Below are positions 53,753 to 62,627 of a stretch of DNA of 64,000 nt, piece after piece. The notes under the pieces were generated by a model, which was not told the origin of the DNA, did not search any database, and saw nothing but the letters and a program-made list of their open reading frames with translations. Origin of the DNA: Streptomyces sp. CB02056 (GTDB lineage: Bacteria; Actinomycetota; Actinomycetes; Streptomycetales; Streptomycetaceae); the NCBI RefSeq assembly GCF_001905545.1, contig NZ_LIPD01000003.1, positions 593,147 through 657,146 of the forward strand. The letters run 5' to 3'. The translations under genes and the position numbers were made by a program. Each line of letters starts with the position of its first letter. Position 1 is the first letter of the stretch.

Positions 53753-54835
53753 ATGGGTTCGGTTCGCGTAGCCATCGTGGGCGTGGGCAACTGCGCCGCG
53801 TCGCTGGTGCAGGGTGTCGAGTACTACAAGGACGCCGACCCGGCCGGCAAGGTCCCCGGGCTGATGCACGTCCAGTTCGGTGAGTACCACGTCCGCGACG
53901 TGGAGTTCGTCGCCGCCTTCGACGTCGACGCCAAGAAGGTCGGCTTCGACCTGGCCGACGCCATCGGCAACAGCGAGAACAACACCATCAAGATCTGCGA
54001 CGTGCCGCCGACCGGCGTGACCGTCCAGCGCGGCCACACCCTCGACGGCCTGGGCAAGTACTACCTGGAGACCATCGAGGAGTCGGACGAGGCGCCGGTC
54101 GACGTCGTCCAGGTCCTCAAGGACCAGCAGGTCGACGTCCTCGTCTGCTACCTGCCCGTCGGTTCCGAGGACGCGGCCAAGTTCTACGCCCAGTGCGCCA
54201 TCGACGCCAAGGTCGCCTTCGTGAACGCCCTGCCGGTGTTCATCGCGGGCACCAAGGAGTGGGCGGACAAGTTCACCGAGGCCGGCGTGCCGATCGTCGG
54301 TGACGACATCAAGTCCCAGGTCGGCGCGACCATCACGCACCGCGTGATGGCCAAGCTGTTCGAGGACCGCGGTGTCATCCTCGAGCGCACCATGCAGCTG
54401 AACGTCGGCGGCAACATGGACTTCAAGAACATGCTCGAGCGCGAGCGCCTGGAGTCCAAGAAGATCTCCAAGACCCAGGCCGTCACCTCGCAGATCCGCG
54501 ACCGCGAGCTGGGCGCCAAGAACGTCCACATCGGTCCCTCGGACTACGTGGCCTGGCTGGACGACCGCAAGTGGGCGTACGTCCGCCTCGAGGGTCGCGC
54601 GTTCGGCGACGTCCCGCTGAACCTGGAGTACAAGCTCGAGGTCTGGGACTCCCCGAACTCCGCCGGTGTCATCATCGACGCCGTGCGCGCCGCGAAGATC
54701 GCCAAGGACCGCGGCATCGGCGGCCCGATCCTGTCGGCCTCCTCGTACTTCATGAAGTCCCCGCCGGTGCAGTACTTCGACGACGAGGCCCGCGAGAACG
54801 TCGAGAAGTTCATCCGCGGCGAGGTCGAGCGCTGA
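53753..54835 (+). CDS. ino1: Inositol-3-phosphate synthase
   Basis: A 360-residue enzyme converting glucose-6-phosphate to inositol-3-phosphate with NAD+. The N-terminal nucleotide motif is [16 protein letters not shown]; family blocks are [47 protein letters not shown] and [10 protein letters not shown]. It starts at ATG 53753 (RBS AGGGAG). It feeds mycothiol and phosphatidylinositol synthesis, both needed in Actinobacteria. An unusual 32-bp direct repeat begins at its stop. Confidence 0.96.
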   Translation: MGSVRVAIVGVGNCAASLVQGVEYYKDADPAGKVPGLMHVQFGEYHVRDVEFVAAFDVDAKKVGFDLADAIGNSENNTIKICDVPPTGVTVQRGHTLDGLGKYYLETIEESDEAPVDVVQVLKDQQVDVLVCYLPVGSEDAAKFYAQCAIDAKVAFVNALPVFIAGTKEWADKFTEAGVPIVGDDIKSQVGATITHRVMAKLFEDRGVILERTMQLNVGGNMDFKNMLERERLESKKISKTQAVTSQIRDRELGAKNVHIGPSDYVAWLDDRKWAYVRLEGRAFGDVPLNLEYKLEVWDSPNSAGVIIDAVRAAKIAKDRGIGGPILSASSYFMKSPPVQYFDDEARENVEKFIRGEVER

Positions 54836-54917
54836 GCGCAGCGAAGTTCGCGACTGTTGAGCGCTGAGCGCTGAGCGCAGCGAAGTTCGCGACTGTTCAG
54901 CGCTGAGCGCTGAGCGC
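54827..54917. repeat. 32-bp direct repeat at the ino1 3' end
   Basis: Copies at 54827-54858 and 54866-54897 are identical (period 39 bp); a partial GAGCGCTGAGCGC unit follows to 54917. The first copy starts inside the last ino1 codons, so the second copy duplicates the gene end. Confidence 0.9.
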
Positions 54918-54930
54918 CGCCAGCTCGCAG

Positions 54931-54964
54931 GAAGGGCCCGTGGTCTCCGGATCGCGGGCCCTTC
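54931..54964 (+). terminator. Terminator after ino1
   Basis: GAAGGGCCCG pairs with CGGGCCCTTC around a 14-base loop, at the end of the ino1 repeat. Confidence 0.75.
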
Positions 54965-54980
54965 ACGTTCTCGCGGCCAA

Positions 54981-54996
54981 TGTTTCACGTGAAACA
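54981..54996. promoter_or_regulatory. parS site (ParB binding)
   Basis: Second exact copy of TGTTTCACGTGAAACA in the window, 10.2 kb from the first. It sits about 30 bp ahead of the MFS gene and overlaps an ATG at 54980. Confidence 0.95.
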
Positions 54997-55024
54997 GCGG
55001 CCGGTTCCATGGCACTCTGGGCGG

Positions 55025-56347
55025 GTGGCGATCACCGAGAACGGCAGCACCCACCAGTCCGCGCACCGCGCCACGCTCCTCGACCTGATGAAGGGCCGCG
55101 ACTTCCGGCGGCTGCTGACCGCCCGGGTGCTCTCCCAGCTCTCGGACGGCGTCTTCCAGGTCTCGCTCGCCGCGTACGTGGTCTTCTCCCCCGAGAAGCA
55201 GTCCTCCCCGGCCGACATCGCCTCGGTGCTGGCCGTGATGCTGCTGCCGTTCTCGGTGATCGGCCCGTTCGCCGGTGTGCTGCTGGACCGCTGGCGCCGC
55301 CGCCAGGTGCTCTACTTCGGCAACCTGGCCCGCTTCGGACTGGGCCTGGGCACCGGCGCGCTGCTGCTGGCACAGGCCCCGACCTGGCTGTTCTTCGCCT
55401 CGGCCCTGCTGGTCACCGCGCTCAACCGGTTCATCCTGGCCGGCCTGTCCGCCGCCCTGCCCCGGGTGGTGGAGCAGGACCAGCTGGTCACCGCCAACGC
55501 CCTCTCCCCCACCCTCGGGACGGTCGCCGCCGCCTCCGGCGGGGGCATCGGCTTCGCGCTGCACCAGCTGATGGCCCCCGGGCCGAGGGCCGACGCCGCC
55601 CTGGTCACGGTGGCCGCACTGCTCTACCTGTCGGCCGCGCTGGCCGCCCGGCGGATGGACCGCGACCTGCTCGGCCCGGAGCAGCACCGGGACCGCCCGG
55701 GGCTCGGCCAGGCGCTGGTCCGGGCCGCCGTCGAACTCGGCGCCGCGGTGCGCCACCTGGTCCGGGACTGCCGGCCCGCCGTGCACGCGCTGGCCGCCGT
55801 CACCGCGGCCCGGTTCTGCTACGGCGTGCTGATCGTGGTGGTGGTGATGCTCGCCCGGTACACCTTCAACGACCCGACCGACAGCGCGGCCGGGCTGGTC
55901 ACCCTCGGCCAGGCGGTCGGCCTGTCCGCCGCCGGGTTCTTCGTCGCCGCGCTGGTCAGCCCCTGGTGCACCCGCCGGCTGGGCCTGGCCGGGTGGATGA
56001 CGGCCTGCCTGGTCGCCCCGGTGGTCTTCGTCCCGGCGCTGGGCCTGAGCTTCACCCTGGTGCCCTGCCTGCTCGCCGCCCTGCTGCTCGGGGTGGTCAC
56101 CCAGGGCACCAAGATCTGCGCCGACACGGCGGTCCAGGAGTCGGTCGAGGACGAGTACCGCGGCCGGGTCTTCGCCATCTACGACGTGCTGTTCAACGTC
56201 GCCTTCGTGGCCGCCGCCCTGGTCACCGCGCTGGTGCTGCCGCTGTCCGGCCGCTCGGTCGCGGTGGTGCTCGGGGTCGCCGGGGTATACGCGCTGACGG
56301 CGGTCCTCTACCTGCGCTCCGCCCGCCGGAGTCCCCTCCCCCGCTGA
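55025..56347 (+). CDS. MFS transporter
   Basis: A 440-residue drug-efflux-type (DHA3-like) permease. Helix blocks include RLLTARVLSQLSDGVFQVSL, FAGVLLDRWRRRQVLYFGNL (motif A), PRVVEQDQLVTANALSPTLG and VLLGVVTQGTKICADTAVQE with YRGRVFAIYDVLFNVAFVAA. I chose GTG 55025; the frame is open to ATG 54980 inside the parS site. The upper start would put a parS palindrome in the coding region, which seems less likely. Substrate unknown. Confidence 0.85.
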   Translation: MAITENGSTHQSAHRATLLDLMKGRDFRRLLTARVLSQLSDGVFQVSLAAYVVFSPEKQSSPADIASVLAVMLLPFSVIGPFAGVLLDRWRRRQVLYFGNLARFGLGLGTGALLLAQAPTWLFFASALLVTALNRFILAGLSAALPRVVEQDQLVTANALSPTLGTVAAASGGGIGFALHQLMAPGPRADAALVTVAALLYLSAALAARRMDRDLLGPEQHRDRPGLGQALVRAAVELGAAVRHLVRDCRPAVHALAAVTAARFCYGVLIVVVVMLARYTFNDPTDSAAGLVTLGQAVGLSAAGFFVAALVSPWCTRRLGLAGWMTACLVAPVVFVPALGLSFTLVPCLLAALLLGVVTQGTKICADTAVQESVEDEYRGRVFAIYDVLFNVAFVAAALVTALVLPLSGRSVAVVLGVAGVYALTAVLYLRSARRSPLPR

Positions 56348-56455
56348 CCAGGCCTCCTGGAAACCCGCGGGGCTCGGGGCCGACGGCGTCCGACCGACTC
56401 GCTAAGGTACTCGAACCTGTCGTAGCGACAGAACTCTGTCTCGGGGGACGAACTG

Positions 56456-57097
56456 ATGAGCACACCGCCCAATCCGTACGGGCCGCCCTCGTCGGCCCCG
56501 GTGGGCCCGCCCGCAGCACCGCCGTACGGGGCACCCGTCCCCCCGCCGGCCGCGCCGTACGGGCCGCCGCCGGCCTACGGACAACCCGCGCCGCCGCCCC
56601 CGCCCGGCTTCGGCCCGCCGCCCGCCTACGGGCAGCAGCCGTACGGGCAGCCGGCCCCCGGGCCGTACGGGCAGCAGCCGCCCCCCGGGCCGTACGGCTA
56701 CCCGCAGCCCGCACCGCCGGTGCAGCCCGCGCCGGCCGCCAAGCGCGGCATCCGCTCCAAGCTGCGGATCGTCGGAGTGGTCGGCGGCTGCCTGGCGCTG
56801 GCGGTGGGCTACTTCGTGGCCGGGCCGAGCGTCAGCAGCGCCAAGGCCGGCGACTGTGTGCACGCCAGCGGCTCCCGAGACGTCGAGATCGTCAAGTGCA
56901 CTGACACCAAAGCGAATTACCGGGTGCTGTCGAAGTTCGAGGGCACCACCGACGTGACCCGCTGCCAGCAGACGCCGCAGACCACGACCGCCGTCTCGGG
57001 CAAGAGCGGCCGCCGCTGGAACAAGAAGCGGTACGTGCTCTGCCTCGGCCCGCTGGCGCCCGCCACCACCGGCGTCCCGCCGGTGAAGAAGTCCTGA
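56456..57097 (+). CDS. LppU/SCO3897-family membrane protein
   Basis: A 213-residue protein. An N-terminal cytoplasmic segment (about 1-95) is Pro/Gly/Tyr/Gln-rich with YGPPPAYGQ-like repeats. One membrane helix (about 103-122) follows, then a small outer domain with four cysteines (Cys134 in AGDCV, Cys148, Cys170, Cys196 in YVLCLG). The GDC...C...C...C pattern is that of the LppU/SCO3897 family, likely two disulfides. It precedes a second family member 32 bp later. Function unknown; the location beside wall and envelope genes suggests the envelope. Confidence 0.88.
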   Translation: MSTPPNPYGPPSSAPVGPPAAPPYGAPVPPPAAPYGPPPAYGQPAPPPPPGFGPPPAYGQQPYGQPAPGPYGQQPPPGPYGYPQPAPPVQPAPAAKRGIRSKLRIVGVVGGCLALAVGYFVAGPSVSSAKAGDCVHASGSRDVEIVKCTDTKANYRVLSKFEGTTDVTRCQQTPQTTTAVSGKSGRRWNKKRYVLCLGPLAPATTGVPPVKKS

Positions 57098-57129
57098 ACT
57101 CTTCCGCTCTTCCTTTCCCGGGGGACCCC

Positions 57130-58146
57130 TTGTCCGTTCCGCCTCCGCCCCAGATGCCGTACGGCCCGCCACCGGGCGACGGCAACCCGTACGCCTCCGG
57201 CGGTTCCTACGGCGCCCCGCCGCCGCCCCCGCCGCCGCCGCCCGGGTACGGCTACCCGAGCGCGCCGCCGCCGCCCGAGCAGCCGTACGGCGTCCAGCCC
57301 CCGCCGGGCGGTTACGGCTACGGGTACCCGCCGCCGCCCCCGATGGACGGGACCACCTGCCGGTTCTGCGGCGGCTACCCCGCGGTCAACGCCACCGTCC
57401 GCGGCCACCAGGGCCTGATCATCGCCTACCGGATGCTGCGGATGACCGGCCCGTTCTGCCGCACCTGCGGAACGGCGACGGTGCGCGACATGTCGGCCCG
57501 GACGCTGGTCCAGGGCTGGTGGAGCCTGGTGTCCTGGCTGCTGACCCCGATCACGCTGCTGCTGAACCTCGGCCCGCACAACAAGTTCAAGCGGCTGCAG
57601 CCGCCCGTCCCGGGCAGCCACGGCCCGCAGCTGAACCCGGGCGTCCCGCTGACCAGCCGGCCGCACATCGCGATGCTGCTGGTGCCGGTCTCGCTGGTGG
57701 CCGCGGTGACCCTGGCCGCCACCGGCGTGCTCGGCCCCGGGAAGACCGACCCGGCCGCCGACCCGACGCCGACCCCCACCCGGCTGACCCTCTCGCCCAC
57801 GCCGCCGCCGGTCATCCCCTCGCCGACCTACACGCTGCCGGCACCGACGCTCACCCTCCCGCCGGTCAGCACCCCGACCGACTCGGACAGCAAGGTGGAC
57901 GCGGCCGGGGTCGGCGACTGCCTGTACAACGCGAACGGCACCAACCAGACCAACGACACCCACCCGAAGATCACCGTGGTGCCCTGCACCGACGCCAAGG
58001 CCCAGTACAAGGTCGTCTACAAGTACCTCGCCACCTCCGACGAGAAGTCCTGCGAGAAGCAGCCGAAGTCGGACAGCTGGTACACCAGCAAGCACCCGAG
58101 CTTCCCGGCCCTGGACTACGTGCTCTGCATGAAGCAGATCAAGTAG
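57130..58146 (+). CDS. LppU/SCO3897-family protein with zinc ribbon
   Basis: A 338-residue protein, start TTG 57130 (GGGGGA upstream). The N-terminal 75 residues are Pro/Gly/Tyr-rich. A probable zinc ribbon follows (CRFCGG and FCRTCGT, about 77-120), then two membrane segments (about 136-150, 178-200), a Thr/Pro linker and an outer domain with the four-Cys pattern of its neighbour (GDC, VPC, KSC, VLCMKQ). So it is an LppU-type domain fused to a cytosolic zinc ribbon. It is 32 bp after the smaller paralogue, likely co-transcribed. Role unknown. Confidence 0.85.
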   Translation: MSVPPPPQMPYGPPPGDGNPYASGGSYGAPPPPPPPPPGYGYPSAPPPPEQPYGVQPPPGGYGYGYPPPPPMDGTTCRFCGGYPAVNATVRGHQGLIIAYRMLRMTGPFCRTCGTATVRDMSARTLVQGWWSLVSWLLTPITLLLNLGPHNKFKRLQPPVPGSHGPQLNPGVPLTSRPHIAMLLVPVSLVAAVTLAATGVLGPGKTDPAADPTPTPTRLTLSPTPPPVIPSPTYTLPAPTLTLPPVSTPTDSDSKVDAAGVGDCLYNANGTNQTNDTHPKITVVPCTDAKAQYKVVYKYLATSDEKSCEKQPKSDSWYTSKHPSFPALDYVLCMKQIK

Positions 58147-58155
58147 CCCGGTACG

Positions 58156-58200
58156 GACGAGGGGTGGCCCCGGCCGAGCGCCGGGGCCACCCCTCTCGTC
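58156..58200. terminator. Bidirectional terminator
   Basis: GAGGGGTGGCCCCGGC pairs with GCCGGGGCCACCCC-type arm, between the LppU-type gene and convergent cca; one bulge near the base. Confidence 0.85.
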
Positions 58201-58245
58201 GTGCCCGGAGCTCCCGTGGCGCCGTCGCGCCGTCCGGAGCCGGGC

Positions 58246-59739
58246 TCAGCCCTGCTGCTCGGCCCACCAGGCCCGCAGCGCCCCGACCGCCTCGTCGTGC
58301 TCCATCGGGCCGTGCTCCAGCCGGAGTTCGAGCATGTGCTTGTACGCCTTGCCGACCTGCGGGCCGGGCTTGAGGCCGAGCAGCTCCATGATCTGGTTGC
58401 CGTCCAGCGCCGGGCGGACGGCGTCCAGCTGCTCCTGCTCCTTCAGCTCGCCGATCCGGGTCTCCAGGCCGTCGTAGGTGCGGGAGAGCGCGGCCGCCTT
58501 CTTCTTGTTGCGGGTGGTGCAGTCGGAGCGGGTCAGCTTGTGCAGGCGCTCCAGCAGCGGACCGGCGTCGGTGATGTAGCGGCGCACCGCGGAGTCGGTC
58601 CACTCGCCGCCGCCGTAGCCGTGGAAGCGCAGGTGCAGCTCGACCAGGCGCGAGACGTCCTCGGTGAGCTCCTTGGAGTACTTGAGCTCGCGCATCCGCT
58701 TGCGGGTCATCTTGGCGCCGACCACCTCGTGGTGGTGGAAGGAGACCCGGCCGTCCGACTCGAAGCGGCGGGTGCGCGGCTTGCCGATGTCGTGCAGCAG
58801 CGCGGCCAGCCGCAGGGTGAGGTCCGGGCCGTCCTGCTCCAGGTCGATGGCCTGCTCCAGGACGGTCAGCGAGTGCTCGTAGACGTCCTTGTGCCGGTGG
58901 TGCTCGTCCCGCTCCAGCCGCAGCGCGGGCAGCTCCGGCAGCACGTGCCCGGCCAGGCCGGTGTCGACCAGCAGCCGCAGGCCCTTCACCGGGTGCTTGG
59001 CCAGCAACAGCTTGTTCAGCTCGGCCTGGATCCGCTCGGCGGAGACGATGGTGAGCCGCTCGGCCATCGCGGTCATCGCGGCGACCACCTCGGGCGCCGG
59101 GTCGAAGTCCAGCTGGGCGGCGAAGCGGGCGGCCCGCATCATCCGCAGCGGGTCGTCGGAGAAGGACTCCTCGGGGGTGGCGGGGGTGCGCAGCACCCGG
59201 GCCTCCAGGTCCTCCAGGCCGTGGTGCGGGTCGACGAAGCCGCGGCCCGGCAGGTCGACGGCCATCGCGTTGACCGTGAAGTCCCGGCGGACCAGGTCCT
59301 CCCCGATGGTGTCGCCGTAGCTGACCTCGGGCTTGCGCGAGGTGCGGTCGTACGCCTCGGAGCGGTAGGTGGTGATCTCGATCAGGAAGGAGCCCTCGGG
59401 GGTGTCCTTGCGGGCGCCGACCGTGCCGAAGGCGATGCCGACGTCCCAGACCGCGTCCGCCCAGCCCTTGACCAGCTTGAGCACCTGCTGCGGACGGGCG
59501 TCGGTGGTGAAGTCCAGGTCGTTGCCGAGCCGGCCGAGCAGCGCGTCCCGGACGGACCCGCCGACCAGCGCCAGCCGGTGACCGGCCGCCTGGAACCGGC
59601 TGGCGATCTCGTCGGCGACCGGCGACACCCGCAGCAGCTCTTGGAGGCCGAGCGTCTGGGCCTCGCTCAGCCCTGGGACGACCTGGACGTCGGTGCTGGA
59701 ACGGTCGGTGCGCGCGGTGGGCTCATTGGCAGTGGACAC
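58246..59739 (-). CDS. cca: CCA tRNA nucleotidyltransferase
   Basis: A 497-residue enzyme that adds CCA to tRNA 3' ends. The N-terminal nucleotidyltransferase has GGSVRDALLGRLGNDLDFTT (G-G/S-x-R and the metal Asp pair) and, further on, RRDFTVNAMAVDL. An HD domain (about 280-370; LAALLHDIGKPRTRR) follows. It starts MSTANEPTARTDRSS. A class II enzyme with HD is typical of Actinobacteria. Convergent with the LppU genes; diverges from the DUF6049 gene. Confidence 0.96.
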   Translation of the reverse strand: MSTANEPTARTDRSSTDVQVVPGLSEAQTLGLQELLRVSPVADEIASRFQAAGHRLALVGGSVRDALLGRLGNDLDFTTDARPQQVLKLVKGWADAVWDVGIAFGTVGARKDTPEGSFLIEITTYRSEAYDRTSRKPEVSYGDTIGEDLVRRDFTVNAMAVDLPGRGFVDPHHGLEDLEARVLRTPATPEESFSDDPLRMMRAARFAAQLDFDPAPEVVAAMTAMAERLTIVSAERIQAELNKLLLAKHPVKGLRLLVDTGLAGHVLPELPALRLERDEHHRHKDVYEHSLTVLEQAIDLEQDGPDLTLRLAALLHDIGKPRTRRFESDGRVSFHHHEVVGAKMTRKRMRELKYSKELTEDVSRLVELHLRFHGYGGGEWTDSAVRRYITDAGPLLERLHKLTRSDCTTRNKKKAAALSRTYDGLETRIGELKEQEQLDAVRPALDGNQIMELLGLKPGPQVGKAYKHMLELRLEHGPMEHDEAVGALRAWWAEQQG

Positions 59740-60037
59740 GGCTCACAAGGGTACGTGCCCCGACAGGTCAACCGCCCGCGCGTTCTGGGCGTCTCACCCC
59801 ACAGCCCGCAACACTGCGCCGCGGGCTGCATCGTTACCATGCCGGTGGACGAGTATCGGGCACCGGACAGGGGATGCGGTGCCGCGCGCCGCCGCCGTCC
59901 GCGGGATCCCCGTGGCAGCGGTGCGGCGACGGCGTCGGGCGAAGAGCTCCACCAGAGTCAAGCGAAGACCGTCGGGCGGACCGCGCCGGACGGACAGCAT
60001 CAGCAGCGAACGATCGAGAACGGCGAGGGCGAAGCGA

Positions 60038-62569
60038 GTGAGTGAGCCGGCACGGCACTCGGGCCTGGGGGCGCACCGACAGCCTGGACGGGCCGAGCGC
60101 CCCGCCGGGGGGCGCCATCCGGCCCGCCGGGCGCGCCGTGCGGGCCGGCGCCTGGCCGCCGCCTGCGCGGCCGCCCTGACCCTCTTCACGGCCTCCCCGG
60201 CCGGTGCGCTGCCCGCCGGCGGCAACGTCCGGCCGGCCGGCGACTCCACCGCCACGGCCGAGTACCCGGTGGTGATGACCATCGACACGCTGAACCCGCA
60301 GGTGGCCGCCCCGGGCGGGATCGTGACGATCACCGGCCAGGTCACCAACGCCGGCAAGTCGGCGATCAAGGGCGCCCACGCGGCCGTCCGCAAGCCGTAC
60401 TCCGGCAAACCGCTGGACCGGCGCAGCGACCTGGCCAACGTGGCCGACCGCTCCACGCCGGACAGCAAGGACGGCGTGGAGCTGGACAGCCCGCAGTACG
60501 CCCTGCCGGAGCTGAACCCGGGGCAGAGCCAGCCGTACACCCTGAGCGTCGCGGTGAGCGACCTCGGCTTCTCCGCGAGCGGCGCGTACGAGCTCGCGGT
60601 GGACGCCTGGGGCGGGACCGGCGACAACCCGCGCGACCGCGCCCTGGGCATCGCCCGGACCTTCCTGCCGTACAACCCGGGCGGCGCCGAGGCGCAGCCG
60701 ACGAAGGTCGCCACGATCTGGCCGCTGGTGCACGCGCCGGTGCTGGCCGCCCAGACCACCGCCGACAACAGCGACCAGCCGACCCCGGTGCTGCGCGACG
60801 ACAGCCTGGCCGGCGAGTTCGCCCCGGGCGGCCGGCTGTACGAGCTGGTCGACACCGGCGCGAAGCTGAACGGCCTGACCTGGGTGATCGACCCGGACCT
60901 GCTGGACGCCGCGCTCGCGATGACCAAGCCCTACCGGGTGCAGAAGCCGGGCACCGAGGCCGCGGGCAAGTCCGCCAAGGACGACAACACCGTCCAGGTG
61001 CCCGCCTCGGCCGCCGCCGTCGCCTGGCTGGACAAGCTGCGGGCCGCCGTCGCCAAGCCGGGCAGCCAGGTGGTCTCGCTGCCGTACGCCGACCCGGACC
61101 TCGCCTCGATCGCCCACAACGGCTCCGACCTGGCCGGGATGACCACCGCGCTGAGCAAGGCGTCCACCGCCGGCCGGCTGACCGTCGAGGGCCGGCTCTC
61201 CGTGGACACCCGCTCGGACGTCGCCTGGCCGTACCGGGGCTACCTCGACCAGCAGATCGCCGCCCTCGCCCAGCAGTCCGGCAACGGGCTGGTGCTGGTC
61301 GACGGCGCGAGCATGCCGGAGCCGGACTCGCTCACCTACACCCCGACCGCGGTCCGCCCGATCGGCGGCGGGCAGAGCGCCGTGGTGGCCGACGAGACCG
61401 TCTCCGCGCTCTTCGACAAGGACCTGAGCAGCCCGCAGGCGCAGACCGACGCCACCCAGCGCTTCCTCGCCGAGACCTTCGCGATCACCCACGAGCAGCC
61501 GCAGAACCAGCGCGGGCTGCTCGTCCTGCCGCCCCGCGAGCTGAGCACCGCCGGCGCCAAGGCGCTGGCGAACGCCCTCCAGACGGCGGACGGCAAGTGG
61601 ATCTCCTCGGTCAAGCTGGACGCGGTGGCCCAGTCCGCGGCCGACCCGAAGGCCAACACCGCCGTCCCGGCGCCCACCGACTACCCGACCCAGATCCGCG
61701 CCTCGGAGCTGCCGGCGGCCGACCTGAGCCGCACCGACGACATCCAGCACGACCTGGACACCCTGATGCGGGTGCTCACCCTGCCGCAGCGGGTGCGCGG
61801 TCCGTTCAGCGCCGCGATGGTCCGCTCGCTGTCCACCGAGTGGCGCAGCCAGCCGCCGGCCGGGAGCACCTACCGGGCCGGCGTCACGGGGTACCTGAAG
61901 GAGCTGACCAAGGCCGTCCAGGTGCCGAGGAAGAACGTGGTCACCCTGGCCGGCGAGTCCGGCCTGCTCCAGGTCAGCGTCCGCAACGACCTGACCCAGA
62001 CGGTCACCAACCTGAAGCTGGTGCTCACCTCGGCCCAGCCGAACAGGCTGCGGGTGAGCAAGGAGGAGGAGCTGGTCCTCCCGGCCTCGCAGAGCGTGAC
62101 GCTGCGCTTCAACGCCGAGGCGCACAACAACGGGCCGGTCGCGATGACCGCCCAGCTGTGGACCACCGGCCCCGACTCCCGGCCGTACGGCGAGGCGCAG
62201 AAGTTCACGGTGGAGGTCACCTCGGTGACCAACGGCGTGCTGTACGTCTTCGCGGGCGCCGGCGTCCTGCTGCTGCTGGCCGCGCTGCGCTTCGTGCGCC
62301 AGCGCAAGCGCCTCGGCGGGCAGCCGCACGAGGACGGCGACCAGCCGGTCGGCGACGCCCCGCTCGGGGACGCCCCGGCCGCGGGCGGCGCCGCGGCGGC
62401 GGAGCCCGCCCCGCGGGCCCCGGCGGAGGACACCGCGGAGGGGGCCCCGGCGGCGGACGGGACCGACGGGACGGACGACACCCCTGGTGACGGTCCCGCG
62501 CAGACACCGCGTGGCAGCAGCCCGGATGGCCGGGATCGGGCCGCCGGTGATGAGAAGGTTGGTCCTTGA
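60038..62569 (+). CDS. DUF6049-family secreted membrane protein
   Basis: An 843-residue protein. An Arg-rich leader and signal peptide (about 35-65; RLAAACAAALTLFTASPAGA) start it. A CARDB/Ig-like domain (about 75-200; VVMTIDTLNPQVAAPGGIVT) is followed by a large mixed domain (about 220-560) with LTWVIDPDLLDAAL and VVSLPYADPDLAS, then another beta-domain (about 620-740). One membrane helix (about 742-765; LYVFAGAGVLLLLAALRFV) precedes an acidic cytoplasmic tail. It always precedes murJ in Streptomyces and starts 58 bp before it. I infer a partner in wall precursor export. Start GTG 60038 is a guess. Confidence 0.82.
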   Translation: MSEPARHSGLGAHRQPGRAERPAGGRHPARRARRAGRRLAAACAAALTLFTASPAGALPAGGNVRPAGDSTATAEYPVVMTIDTLNPQVAAPGGIVTITGQVTNAGKSAIKGAHAAVRKPYSGKPLDRRSDLANVADRSTPDSKDGVELDSPQYALPELNPGQSQPYTLSVAVSDLGFSASGAYELAVDAWGGTGDNPRDRALGIARTFLPYNPGGAEAQPTKVATIWPLVHAPVLAAQTTADNSDQPTPVLRDDSLAGEFAPGGRLYELVDTGAKLNGLTWVIDPDLLDAALAMTKPYRVQKPGTEAAGKSAKDDNTVQVPASAAAVAWLDKLRAAVAKPGSQVVSLPYADPDLASIAHNGSDLAGMTTALSKASTAGRLTVEGRLSVDTRSDVAWPYRGYLDQQIAALAQQSGNGLVLVDGASMPEPDSLTYTPTAVRPIGGGQSAVVADETVSALFDKDLSSPQAQTDATQRFLAETFAITHEQPQNQRGLLVLPPRELSTAGAKALANALQTADGKWISSVKLDAVAQSAADPKANTAVPAPTDYPTQIRASELPAADLSRTDDIQHDLDTLMRVLTLPQRVRGPFSAAMVRSLSTEWRSQPPAGSTYRAGVTGYLKELTKAVQVPRKNVVTLAGESGLLQVSVRNDLTQTVTNLKLVLTSAQPNRLRVSKEEELVLPASQSVTLRFNAEAHNNGPVAMTAQLWTTGPDSRPYGEAQKFTVEVTSVTNGVLYVFAGAGVLLLLAALRFVRQRKRLGGQPHEDGDQPVGDAPLGDAPAAGGAAAAEPAPRAPAEDTAEGAPAADGTDGTDDTPGDGPAQTPRGSSPDGRDRAAGDEKVGP

Positions 62570-62627
62570 TACCGCCGACCCCCTGCCTTGCCGGGCCGGC
62601 CTCCCCCCACGACAGCGAAGAGGTGAC

